Shown: positions 8,836 to 18,941, counted from the stretch's first letter. The stretch: DNA of 64,000 nucleotides from Neomoorella thermoacetica (GCF_001875325.1 NZ_MDDC01000010.1:53652-117651), one strand, 5' to 3'. Notes: generated by a model not told the origin, from the sequence alone. Numbers and translations are program-made.

Positions 8836-9592
8836 GGGCAGCACCCCCACTTTGAGGCCCGGCCTGGCCACGCTGGCGCAATACTTCATACATCAACACC
8901 GTCGCCGCAGTAGCCACATTGAGAGAGTTAATCCTGCCCCGCATGGGCAGGCTCACTGTAAAATCACACCGGGAACGCAACAGGGGTGAGAGGCCCCGGC
9001 CCTCGCTGCCTAAAACCATCACCAGGGGCACGGTAAAATCAGCGCCGAAGGCTACCTGGCCGGCATCGCCGGTGGCACCGATAGCCCAGATCCCCTTACC
9101 CTTAAGCTCCTCCAGGGTCCGGGCCAGGTTTGTCACCCGGGCTACCGGGACGTATTCCTGGGCGCCTGCCGCCGCCCGCGCTACAGCCGCTGTTAACCCT
9201 GCCCCGCGCCGCCGGGGGATAATAACGCCGTGGGCGCCGACGGCTTCCGCCGAACGCAGGATAGCTCCCAGGTTACGGGGGTCTTCCACCCGGTCGAGCA
9301 TGATTAAAAAAGGAGGCTCCCCCGCTTCCCCGGCCCGGGCAAGGAGATCCTCCAGCTCAGCGTACTCCCGGGCTGCGGCCAGGGCCACCACCCCCTGGTG
9401 GTGGGGTCCCGCCAGCTTCTCCAGGGCGGCCCTGTTGACCCGCTGCAGGGGTACCCCCCTCTCCCGGGCCAGGTTGATAATCTCCCCGATGACCTGACCT
9501 TCGAGGTGAGGAGCCAGTAAAATCTTGTTCAGGGGCCGGCCGGCCCGCAGGGCTTCCCGGACCTGGTTACGGCCGGCCAGAGTTTCGGTCAT
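8807..9592 (-). CDS. rlmB: 23S rRNA (guanosine-2'-O)-methyltransferase RlmB
   Basis: 261-residue SPOUT (TrmH-type) methyltransferase. The N-terminal substrate-binding domain (about 1-75) precedes the knotted catalytic domain with the motifs DRVEDPRNLGAILRSAEA, VMVLGSEGRGLSPL and SLPMRGRINSLNVATAATVLMYE. Acts on a 23S rRNA guanosine 2'-OH (G2251 in E. coli). Its stop overlaps the yacP start and its start abuts the thyX stop, so the three are probably one transcript. Confidence 0.93.
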   Translation of the reverse strand: MTETLAGRNQVREALRAGRPLNKILLAPHLEGQVIGEIINLARERGVPLQRVNRAALEKLAGPHHQGVVALAAAREYAELEDLLARAGEAGEPPFLIMLDRVEDPRNLGAILRSAEAVGAHGVIIPRRRGAGLTAAVARAAAGAQEYVPVARVTNLARTLEELKGKGIWAIGATGDAGQVAFGADFTVPLVMVLGSEGRGLSPLLRSRCDFTVSLPMRGRINSLNVATAATVLMYEVLRQRGQAGPQSGGAARGRSDRGRL

Positions 9593-10302
9593 TAGAGTTC
9601 CTCCCGGCCAATTTCATGGAAAAAGTCATCGGTAATAATTATCCGGGCATAGTATTCCTCCGGGAAGGTCTGATCGTAATTAATATCTTCAAATAGCACT
9701 GGCAACCTCTTCCTGAAATGCAATAATAGTGGTATGGCTATCTGCCGCATTTGGGGGTGGGCCGCACTGGAGCAGCGCAGGCGGAAAAAATGCCGCCATT
9801 CCCTTAAATTATACGTGACCACCAGCTCGGTCTTGAGGGAAGTGGGGAGGACAGAGCGCGCTTCCTGGGGCGAGCTATACTTTAGTAACTCCAGGTAGCT
9901 CTCCTCGGCAACCTGGCAGGCTTTTTCCCATAGATTATAAGCTTCCCTGCCGGCGAAAAAGAAAGGCTCGATCACTGTTATCTCGTTACCAAAGTTGTCT
10001 TTACTATAGTTGCAATACCTGGTTGATTCCTGACTGTAAGACCCGATCCGGTGCCTGACTATTTCATGGGATATGCCCCGGTCGGCAATGATCAAAACGG
10101 TGATTTTCTCATGCTCAATAACCGATTCGTGGCTCCTTTCAAGGAGCTTTTTTAAAAAAGGGGCGGCTGTATCCGTCCCGATTCCGGCTTCAGATTTATA
10201 GCAGACCCGGGCGTAACGCTCGAGTCTGGAGATAAGGTTGGCATCCAGGGCCCTCGCAGGTACAAGTACCCGTGGTTGTTCAATTATCATTGGCTCTTCC
10301 AC
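9592..10302 (-). CDS. thyX: FAD-dependent thymidylate synthase ThyX
   Basis: 236 residues. ThyX makes dTMP from dUMP with methylenetetrahydrofolate, using FAD and NADPH. The ThyX motif is present at 83-95 (RHRIGSYSQESTR), and the C-terminal RCSSAAHPQMRQIA block fits substrate binding. No ThyA is seen nearby. The start is GTG at 10302 or ATG at 10290. Neither has a clearly better ribosome site. Overlaps rlmB by one base. Confidence 0.94.
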   Translation of the reverse strand: MEEPMIIEQPRVLVPARALDANLISRLERYARVCYKSEAGIGTDTAAPFLKKLLERSHESVIEHEKITVLIIADRGISHEIVRHRIGSYSQESTRYCNYSKDNFGNEITVIEPFFFAGREAYNLWEKACQVAEESYLELLKYSSPQEARSVLPTSLKTELVVTYNLREWRHFFRLRCSSAAHPQMRQIAIPLLLHFRKRLPVLFEDINYDQTFPEEYYARIIITDDFFHEIGREEL

Positions 10303-10346
10303 TCCCGCCAGGCGGTCTTTACTCTCGCCGGTGATAATTAGTTCCT

Positions 10347-10733
10347 TCAGTCATCATGTTTAGCCAGTTTAAAGATCAGCTGCGCCAGTTCCTCCACCCT
10401 GGTCAAGTCGCCCTTCAGGTAAAGGTATCCCAGCAGGCACTCCAGGGCCGTGCTGGAATGATATTCCGCCGGGGCGGCCGTACGGGGCAGGTGTCCCGGC
10501 CGGGCGTTACGGCCGCGGCGCAGGATGTCCTTTTCGGCAGAGGTTAAATATTCCTCCAGGGCCGGGACCAGCCGGGCCTGGGCAGTGGCCCGGACGTACT
10601 TCAGTGCCTCCCGGTGCAGTTGCTCCGGCTTCGCCGGTCCCCGGCCTACCAGGTGGGCCCGGACCAGCAATTCATAAACGGCATCGCCGACATAGGCCAG
10701 GGCCAGGGGAGAAAGGTTGGCAAGGGGATCCAC
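10347..10733 (-). CDS. mrnC: Mini-ribonuclease III
   Basis: 128 residues, an RNase III catalytic domain with no double-stranded RNA binding domain, as in Bacillus MrnC which matures 23S rRNA. The opening [19 protein letters not shown] carries the conserved Gly-Asp-Ala-Val-Tyr-Glu, and the second acidic site is in the C-terminal half ([11 protein letters not shown]). GTG start with AAGGAG upstream. Follows cysS by 8 bases, the usual cysS-mrnC-rlmB-yacP order. Confidence 0.93.
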   Translation of the reverse strand: MDPLANLSPLALAYVGDAVYELLVRAHLVGRGPAKPEQLHREALKYVRATAQARLVPALEEYLTSAEKDILRRGRNARPGHLPRTAAPAEYHSSTALECLLGYLYLKGDLTRVEELAQLIFKLAKHDD

Positions 10734-10741
10734 AACCTTTT

Positions 10742-12178
10742 CTAACTCCTTTTCCAGCGCGGTCCGCGGGGAGTATCCTCCAGGACGATACCCAGTTCCT
10801 TCAGCCGGTCCCGGATGGCATCGGCCGTGGCCCAGTCGCGCCGCTGGCGGGCCTCCTGGCGAACCTGCAGGATGAGCTCCATCAGCCCGCTTAGGAGTTC
10901 GTCATCTACCTGCTGCCGGGATTGAGCAAAGAGGCCCAGGACTTCTCCCCCCAGTTGTTCAAAGGTTATAGCTGCCGTCCTCAAGGTCGCCGGGTCGATG
11001 GTTGTCGTCCCGTTGAGGTAGGAGTTAATCTCCCGGGCCAGGTCATAAAGGGTTGCCAGGGCCCGGGCGGTATTAAAATCGTCGTCCATGGCGGAGATGA
11101 ACTCCTGGCGTAATTCTTCCGCCCTTCTGGCCAGGGCCGACGTTCTTGTTGTCACCGGGTTCACCGCCCCGGTGCCGGTTAGCTGGCCGCGGGCTTCGTC
11201 CAGGAGACGGCGGGTGTTTTCCAGACGCTCCAGGCCCTTCTCCGCCGCCAGCAGGCCCGCTTCATCGAAGTCAATGGGACTGCGGTAATGGGTCGCCAGC
11301 AGGTAGAGGCGCACCGCCAGGGGCCGGAAACGTTTGAGGATGTCCCGCACCAGGAAGAAGTTCCCCTTGGACTTGGACATTTTTTCCTGGTTCACAGTTA
11401 TAAAGCCGTTGTGGAGCCAGAAGCGGGCAAAGGGGGCCCCTGTCTGGGCCTCAGCCTGGGCAATTTCATTCTCATGATGGGGGAAAATGAGGTCGGCGCC
11501 GCCTCCATGGATGTCGAAGCCCGGGCCCAGGTATTTGAGGGCCATGGTGGAGCACTCAATATGCCATCCCGGTCGCCCCGGTCCCCAGGGGCTTTCCCAT
11601 GAGGGTTCACCGGGGCAGGCCGCCTTCCACAGGGCGAAATCCAGGGGATTACGCTTGCTGGTATTGACCTCCACCCGCGCACCGGCCCGCATCTCTCCCG
11701 GGGTGCGCTTCGATAGGCGGCCGTAGGCAGGAAATTTTTCGACTTCAAAATAAACGTCCCCGTCGGCGAAATAAGCAAAACCCCGCTCGACGAGGGTGGC
11801 TATGGCCGCAATAATGGCATCGATGTGCTGGCTGACACGGGGATAAAGGGTAGCCCGCTTGACGTTCAGGGCATCGGCGTCCTTGAAGAATTCCTTAATA
11901 TACCGTTCGGCAATGGCCAGGGGAGCCTGGTTCTCTTCACGGGCCCGGTTAATCACCTTGTCGTCAATGTCAGTAAAGTTCTGTACATAAAAAACATCAT
12001 AGTTGCGGTACTCCAGGTAACGGCGCAGGGTATCGAAGACTACCATGGGACGGGCGTTACCCAGATGGATATAGTTGTAGGTTGTCGGGCCGCATACATA
12101 CATCCGTACCCGGCCCGGTTCAACCGGGGTGAACTCTTCCTTGCGTCCCGTCAGCGTATTGTAAAGATACATGCCCAT
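10742..12178 (-). CDS. cysS: Cysteinyl-tRNA synthetase
   Basis: About 478 residues, class I synthetase charging tRNA-Cys. The Zn/Cys-binding [16 protein letters not shown] (HIGH-like motif HLGN), [17 protein letters not shown] and KMSKSKGN are all present, as is the C-terminal anticodon-binding part. ATG at 12178 is chosen over the longer ORF to 12277 because GGAGG lies 9 bases upstream and the first 33 codons are non-conserved. ATG 12172 is also possible. Overlaps the cysE end by about 59 bases and shares the Cys T-box. Confidence 0.95.
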   Translation of the reverse strand: MGMYLYNTLTGRKEEFTPVEPGRVRMYVCGPTTYNYIHLGNARPMVVFDTLRRYLEYRNYDVFYVQNFTDIDDKVINRAREENQAPLAIAERYIKEFFKDADALNVKRATLYPRVSQHIDAIIAAIATLVERGFAYFADGDVYFEVEKFPAYGRLSKRTPGEMRAGARVEVNTSKRNPLDFALWKAACPGEPSWESPWGPGRPGWHIECSTMALKYLGPGFDIHGGGADLIFPHHENEIAQAEAQTGAPFARFWLHNGFITVNQEKMSKSKGNFFLVRDILKRFRPLAVRLYLLATHYRSPIDFDEAGLLAAEKGLERLENTRRLLDEARGQLTGTGAVNPVTTRTSALARRAEELRQEFISAMDDDFNTARALATLYDLAREINSYLNGTTTIDPATLRTAAITFEQLGGEVLGLFAQSRQQVDDELLSGLMELILQVRQEARQRRDWATADAIRDRLKELGIVLEDTPRGPRWKRS

Positions 12179-12845
12179 CCTTTTCGGCCTCCAGTTCTTC
12201 GATCCGTTGCTCCAGGCGCTGGATCTGGCGTTGCAGGCAGAGGAGCATCTCCGCCATCGGGTCCGGTAGTTCTTCATGGCGGAGGTCCACTTTGCTTACT
12301 TCGGCGTCGGCAATCTTGCGGCCGTTACGCACAACCACCTTTCCCGGAACGCCGACTACCGTGCAATTGGCCGGCACATCCCGGAGGACAACTGAACCGG
12401 CGCCGATCTTGACGTTGTCACCGATGGTAATATTGCCTAAAACCTTGGCCCCGGCACTGATAACTACATTATTGCCAATGGTTGGGTGGCGTTTTCCTTT
12501 TTCTTTACCGGTTCCCCCCAGGGTTACTCCCTGATAAAGGGTAACGTTATTACCCAACTCGGCCGTCTCACCGATGACCACTCCCATGCCGTGATCGATA
12601 AAAATTCCTTCTCCCAGCTTAGCCCCCGGGTGGATCTCTATGCCAGTGAGGAAGCGATTGAACTGGGATATAAGTCGGGCCAGCAGGACCAGGCCCCGGC
12701 GATAACAGGCATGGGCCAGGCGGTGGAGGAGCAGGGCATGAAAGCCGGGGTAACAGAGGATCACCTCCAGGACGCTCCGGGCCGCAGGGTCCCGCTGGAA
12801 GACAACTTCAATGTCCCTTTTTATCCGCCGCCACAAAGCTCCCAT
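12120..12845 (-). CDS. cysE: Serine O-acetyltransferase
   Basis: 241 residues. Makes O-acetylserine, the first step of cysteine synthesis. An N-terminal helical domain ([20 protein letters not shown]) precedes a left-handed beta-helix of hexapeptide repeats with [15 protein letters not shown] and [17 protein letters not shown]-terminal coiled tail is rich in Glu/Arg. Start at ATG 12845 with AGGAGG 8 bases upstream. The open frame continues 67 codons further upstream only because the T-box leader happens to be open. Confidence 0.95.
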   Translation of the reverse strand: MGALWRRIKRDIEVVFQRDPAARSVLEVILCYPGFHALLLHRLAHACYRRGLVLLARLISQFNRFLTGIEIHPGAKLGEGIFIDHGMGVVIGETAELGNNVTLYQGVTLGGTGKEKGKRHPTIGNNVVISAGAKVLGNITIGDNVKIGAGSVVLRDVPANCTVVGVPGKVVVRNGRKIADAEVSKVDLRHEELPDPMAEMLLCLQRQIQRLEQRIEELEAEKDGHVSLQYADGTQGRVHPG

Positions 12846-12876
12846 CTCCTTCTCCTCCTGAAAATAGTTCTTTGGA

Positions 12877-13140
12877 AAATAAAAGAGCCTCTCTCCGGTC
12901 AGGGACGAGGGGCTCTCGCGGTTCCACCCTGTTTGAGGAATTACTCCTCCACTCAACGGGTAATAGTATCCCGGGCTGTAACGGGGCCTGCCGGCAGGGC
13001 CTACTTTTCTTTTTATGAATTTCAGCCCTGCAGCTCCCGGGTGCACTTCAGCGCCCGTTATCCAGGACCATTTCCAGCCGCTGATGGCCCCTCTCTGGGG
13101 ATTTCCGGTACGCCTACTCTCCCGCTCATCGCTGTTTTTA
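12877..13140 (-). promoter_or_regulatory. Cysteine T-box leader (with terminator)
   Basis: The minus strand carries the T-box sequence GGGTGGAACCGCG at 12917-12930. It is followed by a terminator hairpin (AGAGCC...GGCTCT, 12884-12916) with a TTTTATTTT tail. Upstream are a stem I with AGAGAGG and the GCTGGAAATGG element, and a specifier region GAAGTGCACCC offering TGC (Cys) as codon. Uncharged tRNA-Cys should favour antitermination and expression of cysE-cysS. Confidence 0.92.
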
Positions 13141-13161
13141 TTTTCATTTCAATCAAAGTCA

Positions 13162-13653
13162 TTATAAACCGGCCCCGGCTTCCCTGTCAAGCAACAATAC
13201 GACGGCCTGGGCGGCTATGCCCTCGCCCCGCCCGGTAAAACCCAGCCCCTCGGTGGTAGTAGCCTTGACGCTTATTTGCTCTTTCGCTACCCCCAGGGCT
13301 GCGGCAATTCCTTCCCGCATGGCATCGATATAGGGGGCCAGCCGGGGTTCCTGGGCCGTAACCGTGACATCGGCGTTGGCCAGGCGGTAGCCGGCCGCCA
13401 GGACGTGGCGGTAAACTTCCCGCAGCAGGAGCATACTATCGGCGTCTTTATAGCGGGGGTCACCGGGGGGAAAGTAATGACCGATATCACCCAGGGATGC
13501 TGCCCCCAGGAGAGCGTCAGCCAGGGCATGGAGCAAGACATCAGCGTCCGAGTGTCCCGCCAGTCCCCGGTCATAAGGTATGGTTACCCCCCCCAGGACC
13601 AGTTTCCGGCCCGGTACCAGGGCATGAACGTCATAGCCGTACCCAATACGCAT
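13162..13653 (-). CDS. ispF: 2-C-methyl-D-erythritol 2,4-cyclodiphosphate synthase
   Basis: 163 residues, fifth step of the MEP isoprenoid pathway. Zn ligands lie in GYDVHAL (Asp8, His10) and [22 protein letters not shown], and [19 protein letters not shown] ends the fold. The stop of ispD and the ATG of ispF overlap (TAATG), so translation is coupled. Confidence 0.96.
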   Translation of the reverse strand: MRIGYGYDVHALVPGRKLVLGGVTIPYDRGLAGHSDADVLLHALADALLGAASLGDIGHYFPPGDPRYKDADSMLLLREVYRHVLAAGYRLANADVTVTAQEPRLAPYIDAMREGIAAALGVAKEQISVKATTTEGLGFTGRGEGIAAQAVVLLLDREAGAGL

Positions 13654-14342
13654 TACTCTTCACCTGCCAGTATGGCCCCGGCCAGGACCAGGTCCCCGGG
13701 GGTAGTAATCTTGATATTCCTTTCCTCCCCGGGTACCAGCTTTACCGGGTAACCCAGCCTTTCTACCAGGGCAGCGTCGTCAGTGGCCTGCCAGCCCTTT
13801 TGTGCTGCCTCGCGGTAAGCGTCCACCAGCCATTCCCGGCGGAATACCTGGGGAGTCTGGACCGACCAGAGGCCCCGCCGGTCCAGGGTCGCCGCCACGA
13901 TACCGGTTTCACCGCCCTGTTTAATGGTTTCCTTTACCGGCAGGGCGGGTATGGCCGCCCCGGTGATCCGGGCGGCCAGAATTATTTTTTCTAGCAGGGC
14001 CAGTGTTAAAAAAGGCCGCGCACCATCGTGTACGGCCACCCATTCTGCTGCCCGCGCCACGGCTTTGAGACCATTAGCAATAGAATCCTGTCTTTCGGCA
14101 CCCCCGGCTACTATAGCCTTTACCTTGCCGGTCCCTTCCCCGGCCACCACCTGGCGGCAGAGGGGAATGTCATCCGGCCGGGTAACAATTATTATCTCAT
14201 CCACCAGGGAAGAAGCAGCAGCTACGGCCAGGCTATAGGCCAGCATGGGTTTGCCCGCCAGGAGTAAAAAAACTTTGTTTACTTCGCTGCCCAGGCGTCG
14301 TCCGCTGCCGGCAGCGGCTATTATCATGCTCAGGAAAGGCAC
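13653..14342 (-). CDS. ispD: 2-C-methyl-D-erythritol 4-phosphate cytidylyltransferase
   Basis: 229 residues, third step of the MEP pathway (CTP + MEP). The nucleotide-binding opening [28 protein letters not shown], with the shortened G-x-G-x-R loop, and HDGARPFLT are clear. Its start overlaps the end of the PIN/TRAM gene by 13 bases and its stop overlaps ispF. Confidence 0.96.
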   Translation of the reverse strand: MPFLSMIIAAAGSGRRLGSEVNKVFLLLAGKPMLAYSLAVAAASSLVDEIIIVTRPDDIPLCRQVVAGEGTGKVKAIVAGGAERQDSIANGLKAVARAAEWVAVHDGARPFLTLALLEKIILAARITGAAIPALPVKETIKQGGETGIVAATLDRRGLWSVQTPQVFRREWLVDAYREAAQKGWQATDDAALVERLGYPVKLVPGEERNIKITTPGDLVLAGAILAGEE

Positions 14343-15481
14343 TGGTACTCGCCCCGTTCCAGGGCCTGGTGGTGGGCACCCAGTTTGCGGTCAGCAGCCT
14401 TGGGCCGGGCAAAGATCATCCGCCCGGCGGCAGTCTGTAAAACGCTGGTTACCAGGACGGCAACTGTCTGGCCGATAAACCGGCGGCCGTTCTCAACGAC
14501 AATCATGGTGCCGTCATCTAAGTAAGCCACCCCCTGGCCCATCTCCTTTCCGTCTTTAATCACCTGGACGGTCATTTCTTCTCCCGGCAAAACTACCGGC
14601 TTAACGGCATTGGCCAGTTCGTTGATGTTCAATACCCGGACACCCTGGAGTTCGGCCACCTTGTTCAGGTTATAATCATTGGTCAGGACCGGGGCACCCA
14701 TCTTCTGGGCCAGGCGAACGAGTTTGCTATCCACCTCCGCCAGATCGTCAAAATCAACCTCGGAAACCTTTACGGTAATGCCGGTTTCCTTGCGGATTTT
14801 GTTCAGGATATCCAGTCCGCGCCGGCCGCGGTTGCGCTTTAAAAGGTCGGAAGAATCGGCTATGTGGCGCAACTCCTCCAGGACAAAGGCCGGAATAACT
14901 ATCGTTCCCTCTATAAAACCACTCTTGATAATATCGGCGATCCGGCCGTCGATAATGACGCTGGTATCAAGGATTTTGGCCCCGGATCTGGCGCTTTCAC
15001 CCTTGCCTTTATCCCGTTCTTTAGTCCCCCAGCGGGGGAAAATATTAAAAAGGGACCAGACTTCGTCCCTGCGCTTGGTACCCAGGCTCCAGCCCAGGTA
15101 GCCAAAAAGAATACTCCCAACCATGGGAATATAGGGTCCCACCAGGGGTAAATGAAAGAAAGAGGCTCCCAATAAATTAGCAATTATAAGTCCAAAGATT
15201 AGTCCCAGGGCGCCGCTGATAATCTCCTGAGCCGGGGTACGTTGCAACCTCCCTTCCAGCCAGCGCATGGATTGGACGACCAGGTTAATAATATGTTGGG
15301 CCACAGCGTATCCTACGAGGCCGGACACCAGGGTCACCAGAGCCAAGAAGGTCCAGCTCAACCCCAGGGGCGGGCTCACCCCCCGGCCCACCTGCCAGAG
15401 GTTTACGCCTGCCCGACCGACATAAAAACCGGCTGCCGCTCCCAGCAGTCCAAAGGCCCCACGTAAAATGCGTAATAGCAT
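14330..15481 (-). CDS. PIN/TRAM-domain membrane protein (YacL family)
   Basis: 383 residues. Four hydrophobic segments in the first 130 residues are followed by a PIN-type nuclease domain ([15 protein letters not shown] at about 173-187, with later acidic residues in [10 protein letters not shown] and [11 protein letters not shown]). A TRAM RNA-binding domain follows (about 290-355). This is the conserved YacL architecture found beside ispD-ispF and carD in Firmicutes. Its function is not established, though an RNA-cleaving role at the membrane is plausible. Full length. Confidence 0.9.
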   Translation of the reverse strand: MLLRILRGAFGLLGAAAGFYVGRAGVNLWQVGRGVSPPLGLSWTFLALVTLVSGLVGYAVAQHIINLVVQSMRWLEGRLQRTPAQEIISGALGLIFGLIIANLLGASFFHLPLVGPYIPMVGSILFGYLGWSLGTKRRDEVWSLFNIFPRWGTKERDKGKGESARSGAKILDTSVIIDGRIADIIKSGFIEGTIVIPAFVLEELRHIADSSDLLKRNRGRRGLDILNKIRKETGITVKVSEVDFDDLAEVDSKLVRLAQKMGAPVLTNDYNLNKVAELQGVRVLNINELANAVKPVVLPGEEMTVQVIKDGKEMGQGVAYLDDGTMIVVENGRRFIGQTVAVLVTSVLQTAAGRMIFARPKAADRKLGAHHQALERGEYQCLS

Positions 15482-15552
15482 TTTTTCACCCTCTTTACTT
15501 CCTTTCCCTTTAATTCTGTCTCCGGAACCGCCATCTTATACCATCCTTCACC

Positions 15553-16029
15553 TCAGGCTAAAAGTTTTTCCAGCATGTTTTCTACCTGATTTTTTTCGGC
15601 GTTCCGGGCCAGTGCCAGTTCACTAATTAACATCTGGCGGGCGTTTTCCAGCATCTTCCTTTCTCCTGTTGAAAGGCCCCGGTCATGTTCCCGGCGGGAA
15701 AGGTTTCCAACCACTTCAGCCAGCTGGTAAATATTCCCGCTGCGCATCTTTTCCAGGTTGGTGCGGTAGCGCCGGTTCCAGTTGCCGTTGCCGTTGCTCT
15801 CGGGCTCTTTGAGAATCTTGATTACCTCCTGGATCTCCTTCTCGTCAATCACCTCCCTCAAGCCTACGGCTTGTTCGCTCTCAAGGGGTATCATTACCTT
15901 CATGTCGCCCAGCGGTAAGCGGAGGATATAGTACTTCCTTTTCTTGCCCAGGACTTCCCGGTCCTCGATGGCCTCGATGACCCCGGCCCCATGCATTGGA
16001 TACACCACTTTATCGCCAACTTTAAACAT
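15553..16029 (-). CDS. carD: CarD-family transcription regulator
   Basis: 158 residues with an N-terminal RNA polymerase beta-interacting Tudor-like domain (FKVGDKVVYPMHGAGVIEAIE) and a C-terminal helical DNA-binding domain. Family members stabilise open promoter complexes, mainly at rRNA and housekeeping promoters. Start at ATG 16029, where GGAGGG lies 7 bases upstream. An in-frame ATG five codons earlier lacks a site. Confidence 0.92.
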   Translation of the reverse strand: MFKVGDKVVYPMHGAGVIEAIEDREVLGKKRKYYILRLPLGDMKVMIPLESEQAVGLREVIDEKEIQEVIKILKEPESNGNGNWNRRYRTNLEKMRSGNIYQLAEVVGNLSRREHDRGLSTGERKMLENARQMLISELALARNAEKNQVENMLEKLLA

Positions 16030-16050
16030 TAAGCAACCCTCCATTTATGA

Positions 16051-17517
16051 TTAAGAGTATTTATAAAGCAGGTTACCCGGCGTACTATCGCCTGCCCCTG
16101 AGCCGTTATTGACCAGGGCCAGTCGCAGGGCCTCACTTACCGTAGATACATTATATATTTCGCACCCGCTCTGTCCTTTAATGCTCCCTCTATTGCCGGC
16201 CGGAATTATAAAGCGGTTAAAACCCAGCCTGGCGGCTTCCTCGATGCGCCTTTGCAGCTGGTTAACTGCCCTGACCTCGCCGGCAAGGCCAACCTCCCCC
16301 AGGACCAGGGTCCGGGATCCCAGGGGACGATCCTTCAAGCCGGAGGCAATGGCCAGGCATATGCCCAGGTCGGCTGCCGGTTCATTGATAGCAATGCCAC
16401 CGGCCACGTTAAGGTATATATCGTAGCCCCCCAGGGGCAGGCCGGCCCTTTTCTCCAGTACCGCCGCCAGCAGGAGGGCCCGGTTGAAATCAATACCGGT
16501 CGCCAGCCGCCGCGGGTTTCCAAAGGTAGTCTTACTCACCAGAGCCTGGATCTCCAGCAGGAGGGGCCTGGTACCTTCCAGGCAGGCCACGACACTTGAG
16601 CCGGCCACTCCGGCCGGACGCTCGGCCATAAGCATGGCCGAGGGATTGGTAACTTCCTGCAAACCGGAGCCGGTCATTTCGAAGATGCCAATCTCATTGG
16701 TGGAGCCGAAGCGATTTTTAACGGCCCGCAGGATGCGGTAGGCCTGGTAACGCTCGCCCTCCAGGTAGAGGACACAATCCACCAGGTGTTCCAGGACCTT
16801 TGGGCCGGCCAGGAATCCTTCCTTGGTGACGTGGCCCACCAGAATTACCGCCGGGCCGCCATCCTTGGCCAGGCGTAAAAAGCGGGCCGCTCCTTCTCGC
16901 ACCTGGGACACGCTGCCCGGAGCCGCCTGGATGTCAGGAAGATACATCGTCTGGATGGAATCCACCATAACTGCTACCGGCTGCAGCCGTTCTATCTGCA
17001 GGATGATCCCCTCAATATTAGTTTCCGCCAGTAAATAAATCTCACCTTCATCAGTGCCGAGGCGCCGGGCCCTTAACCGGGTCTGGCTGGCGGATTCTTC
17101 ACCGGTGACATAGAGGATTTTACCGTACCTGGAAGAAAGTAAATGGGCCACCTGGAGAAGGAGGGTAGACTTGCCAATCCCGGGAGCCCCGCCAACCAGA
17201 ACCAGGGAACCGGGAACTAGCCCGCCTCCAAGGACCCGGTCCCACTCGCCCAGGTAAGTCACCAGCCTCTTCTCGCTGATATCGTTTACCCGGGAGAGCA
17301 GGACGGGGACTTCCCCGGTACCTGCCGCTTTTTTTATACCCTCCGGAGTTATAGTCTCGGCCACCAGGCTATTCCAACTGCCACACCCCGGGCAGCGGCC
17401 CAGGAAGCCCTGGGACTCATAACCGCACTGCTGGCAAACGAAGCGTTCTTTGATCCTGCTCAGGAGTTCTGCCCCCTCGGGAATGACTCTTTTATCAGCC
17501 CCGCTATTTTCATTCAC
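16051..17517 (-). CDS. radA: DNA repair protein RadA
   Basis: 488 residues. RadA (Sms) is a RecA-like helicase that branch-migrates recombination intermediates. It has an N-terminal C4 zinc finger (Cys28, Cys31, Cys42, Cys45), Walker A GGAPGIGKST at 109-118, the RadA-specific KNRFGS motif and a C-terminal Lon-like domain. The N-terminus is about 20 residues longer than usual and has no evident ribosome site at the assigned ATG, so translation could start further in. Confidence 0.93.
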   Translation of the reverse strand: MNENSGADKRVIPEGAELLSRIKERFVCQQCGYESQGFLGRCPGCGSWNSLVAETITPEGIKKAAGTGEVPVLLSRVNDISEKRLVTYLGEWDRVLGGGLVPGSLVLVGGAPGIGKSTLLLQVAHLLSSRYGKILYVTGEESASQTRLRARRLGTDEGEIYLLAETNIEGIILQIERLQPVAVMVDSIQTMYLPDIQAAPGSVSQVREGAARFLRLAKDGGPAVILVGHVTKEGFLAGPKVLEHLVDCVLYLEGERYQAYRILRAVKNRFGSTNEIGIFEMTGSGLQEVTNPSAMLMAERPAGVAGSSVVACLEGTRPLLLEIQALVSKTTFGNPRRLATGIDFNRALLLAAVLEKRAGLPLGGYDIYLNVAGGIAINEPAADLGICLAIASGLKDRPLGSRTLVLGEVGLAGEVRAVNQLQRRIEEAARLGFNRFIIPAGNRGSIKGQSGCEIYNVSTVSEALRLALVNNGSGAGDSTPGNLLYKYS

Positions 17518-17556
17518 TGGAGGTGGTACTTCGCCAAGAGGGGTTGCCCAAGATAA

Positions 17557-18342
17557 TTATATCACCTCTGATTTTTCCTGGGAAGTCCTACCATTATAGG
17601 TTTCTGCTTCCTGTAAGGCCTGCCCCCGGCGGCGATGCCAACCCAGGTATTCCTTCACCCGGCCGGCGGTTTTATTGATTACTTGATCTTCGCTAATACC
17701 GGCGCTGCGGGCGACCTGCCAGGCGCGGGCGAAATTGCCCACTGAACTGAAGATATGGGCATCACTATTCACTACTACCTGGACTTTATGTTTGTGGGCC
17801 AGTTTAGCCAGGAGTTGACAACGGGGCAGGCTACCCTGGCGACTGATGCTAAAGGAGTTATTGTTGATCTCCAGGGCTTTATGTTCGCGGGCTGCTGCCA
17901 GGACCAATTTTTCTATGTCCACAGGAAAGTCAGGATTTCCGGGGTGAACGATAAGGTGGACCCTGGGATTGGCTATGGCTGCCAGGACGGCCCGGGTATA
18001 ATCCTCCGCGGGACGATTATCAAAACCAGTGCCAGTATGAAAACCAGCCAGGACAATATCAAGTTCTTCCAGGAGGCGTTCGGGGAGGTCCAGGTTCCCG
18101 TCGACATCGATGATGTTCGCCTCTACGCCCCGGAGAATTTCTACTCCTCCTATCTTCCTGGGCAGGGCAACCAGGTTTCCAAAGTGATACTCATGGGGAC
18201 CTCCGGGCATCTTCGGGCCATGATCCGTAATGGCGATCATCTTTAAACCCTGTTTCTCGGCTGCCTCGGCCAGCTCTTTAACGGTACTATAGGCATGACC
18301 GCTGGCAATGGTATGGGTGTGGAGATCTGCTTCAAACAGCAA
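17557..18342 (-). CDS. PHP-domain phosphoesterase (YcdX-like)
   Basis: 261 residues of the PHP family. Metal-binding motifs are ADLHTHT at 5-11, TDHGPKM, a central GFHTGTGF, HPGNPDFP and NSDAHIF. This set of His/Asp residues matches the trinuclear-metal YcdX group of phosphatases/phosphoesterases. The substrate is unknown. A TATAAT box at 18375-18380 on the minus strand could drive it. The last 30 residues are polar and not conserved. Confidence 0.85.
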   Translation of the reverse strand: MLFEADLHTHTIASGHAYSTVKELAEAAEKQGLKMIAITDHGPKMPGGPHEYHFGNLVALPRKIGGVEILRGVEANIIDVDGNLDLPERLLEELDIVLAGFHTGTGFDNRPAEDYTRAVLAAIANPRVHLIVHPGNPDFPVDIEKLVLAAAREHKALEINNNSFSISRQGSLPRCQLLAKLAHKHKVQVVVNSDAHIFSSVGNFARAWQVARSAGISEDQVINKTAGRVKEYLGWHRRRGQALQEAETYNGRTSQEKSEVI

Positions 18343-18903
18343 TTACTACAACTCCCTTCTTATTGCTCTTATTCATTATAGCAATAAGTTATTAACCCAA
18401 TATTTTAAACCCTTTTCTGTATTGCCTGGATAAATTATCCTCCAATGGTTAATAAAAAAATAATCCCACCTTAAATAATATTCTCCGGAACGGACATAAT
18501 AGAAACAGGGTCGGCCGGGACCGAGTCAAGAAAATTACCGGGTCCGAAACGGGTTTGGTAATTTTCGGCCAAAGGTAACCAGCAGGTCGAAAGGCTTTCT
18601 GGTCGGCCGGCGGGCAGATCAGTAGCTGTTCGTCACGGCTTGGTGTTGGTCTGCAGGGATTAACTTCAGGTCGGCAAGGATAGCTGCTGGTCGAGCTAAG
18701 ATGGTTATAGGTGCCGCAGGCTTTTGGTAAAAAAGCTAGAGGTTCGTAGAGGTCGAAAGATGTCTGCGGGCTTCCCAGGTATTTATGACCATCGAGCAAA
18801 GGTTATTGTAGTTATCGTAATGGTTTATGGTAGCCGCAAGGTTGCCGTGGGCTATGCAGGTAGCTGCAGTAGCCGGAGTTAAGGTCCCGGTCGGCTTTTT
18901 AAA

Positions 18904-18938
18904 ATGGAGGCAGCTCCTCTGGAGCGGCCTCCATTTTT
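18904..18938 (+). terminator. Strong terminator of the putative plus-strand RNA
   Basis: ATGGAGGC pairs with GCCTCCAT and, inside it, GCTCC with GGAGC around a TCT loop, followed by TTTTT at 18934-18938. The nearest annotated plus-strand gene upstream is more than 13 kb away, so it must serve an unannotated plus-strand transcript. A short T-run on the other side leaves some minus-strand activity possible. Confidence 0.8.
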
Positions 18939-18941
18939 AGC

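Noticed and set aside
18449..18799. 116-codon minus-strand ORF in the large intergenic gap
   Set aside because: No start signal, low-complexity translation from the GGTCG repeats, and the opposing plus-strand terminator argue for RNA rather than protein.
18505..18900. CRISPR array
   Set aside because: Repeat units are short, degenerate and irregularly spaced, with no conserved 25-40 base repeats and no cas genes in the window.
18343..18938. OLE-type extremophile RNA
   Set aside because: OLE RNA is known from this group, but I cannot match its conserved blocks and its partner membrane-protein gene is not adjacent. Class left open.
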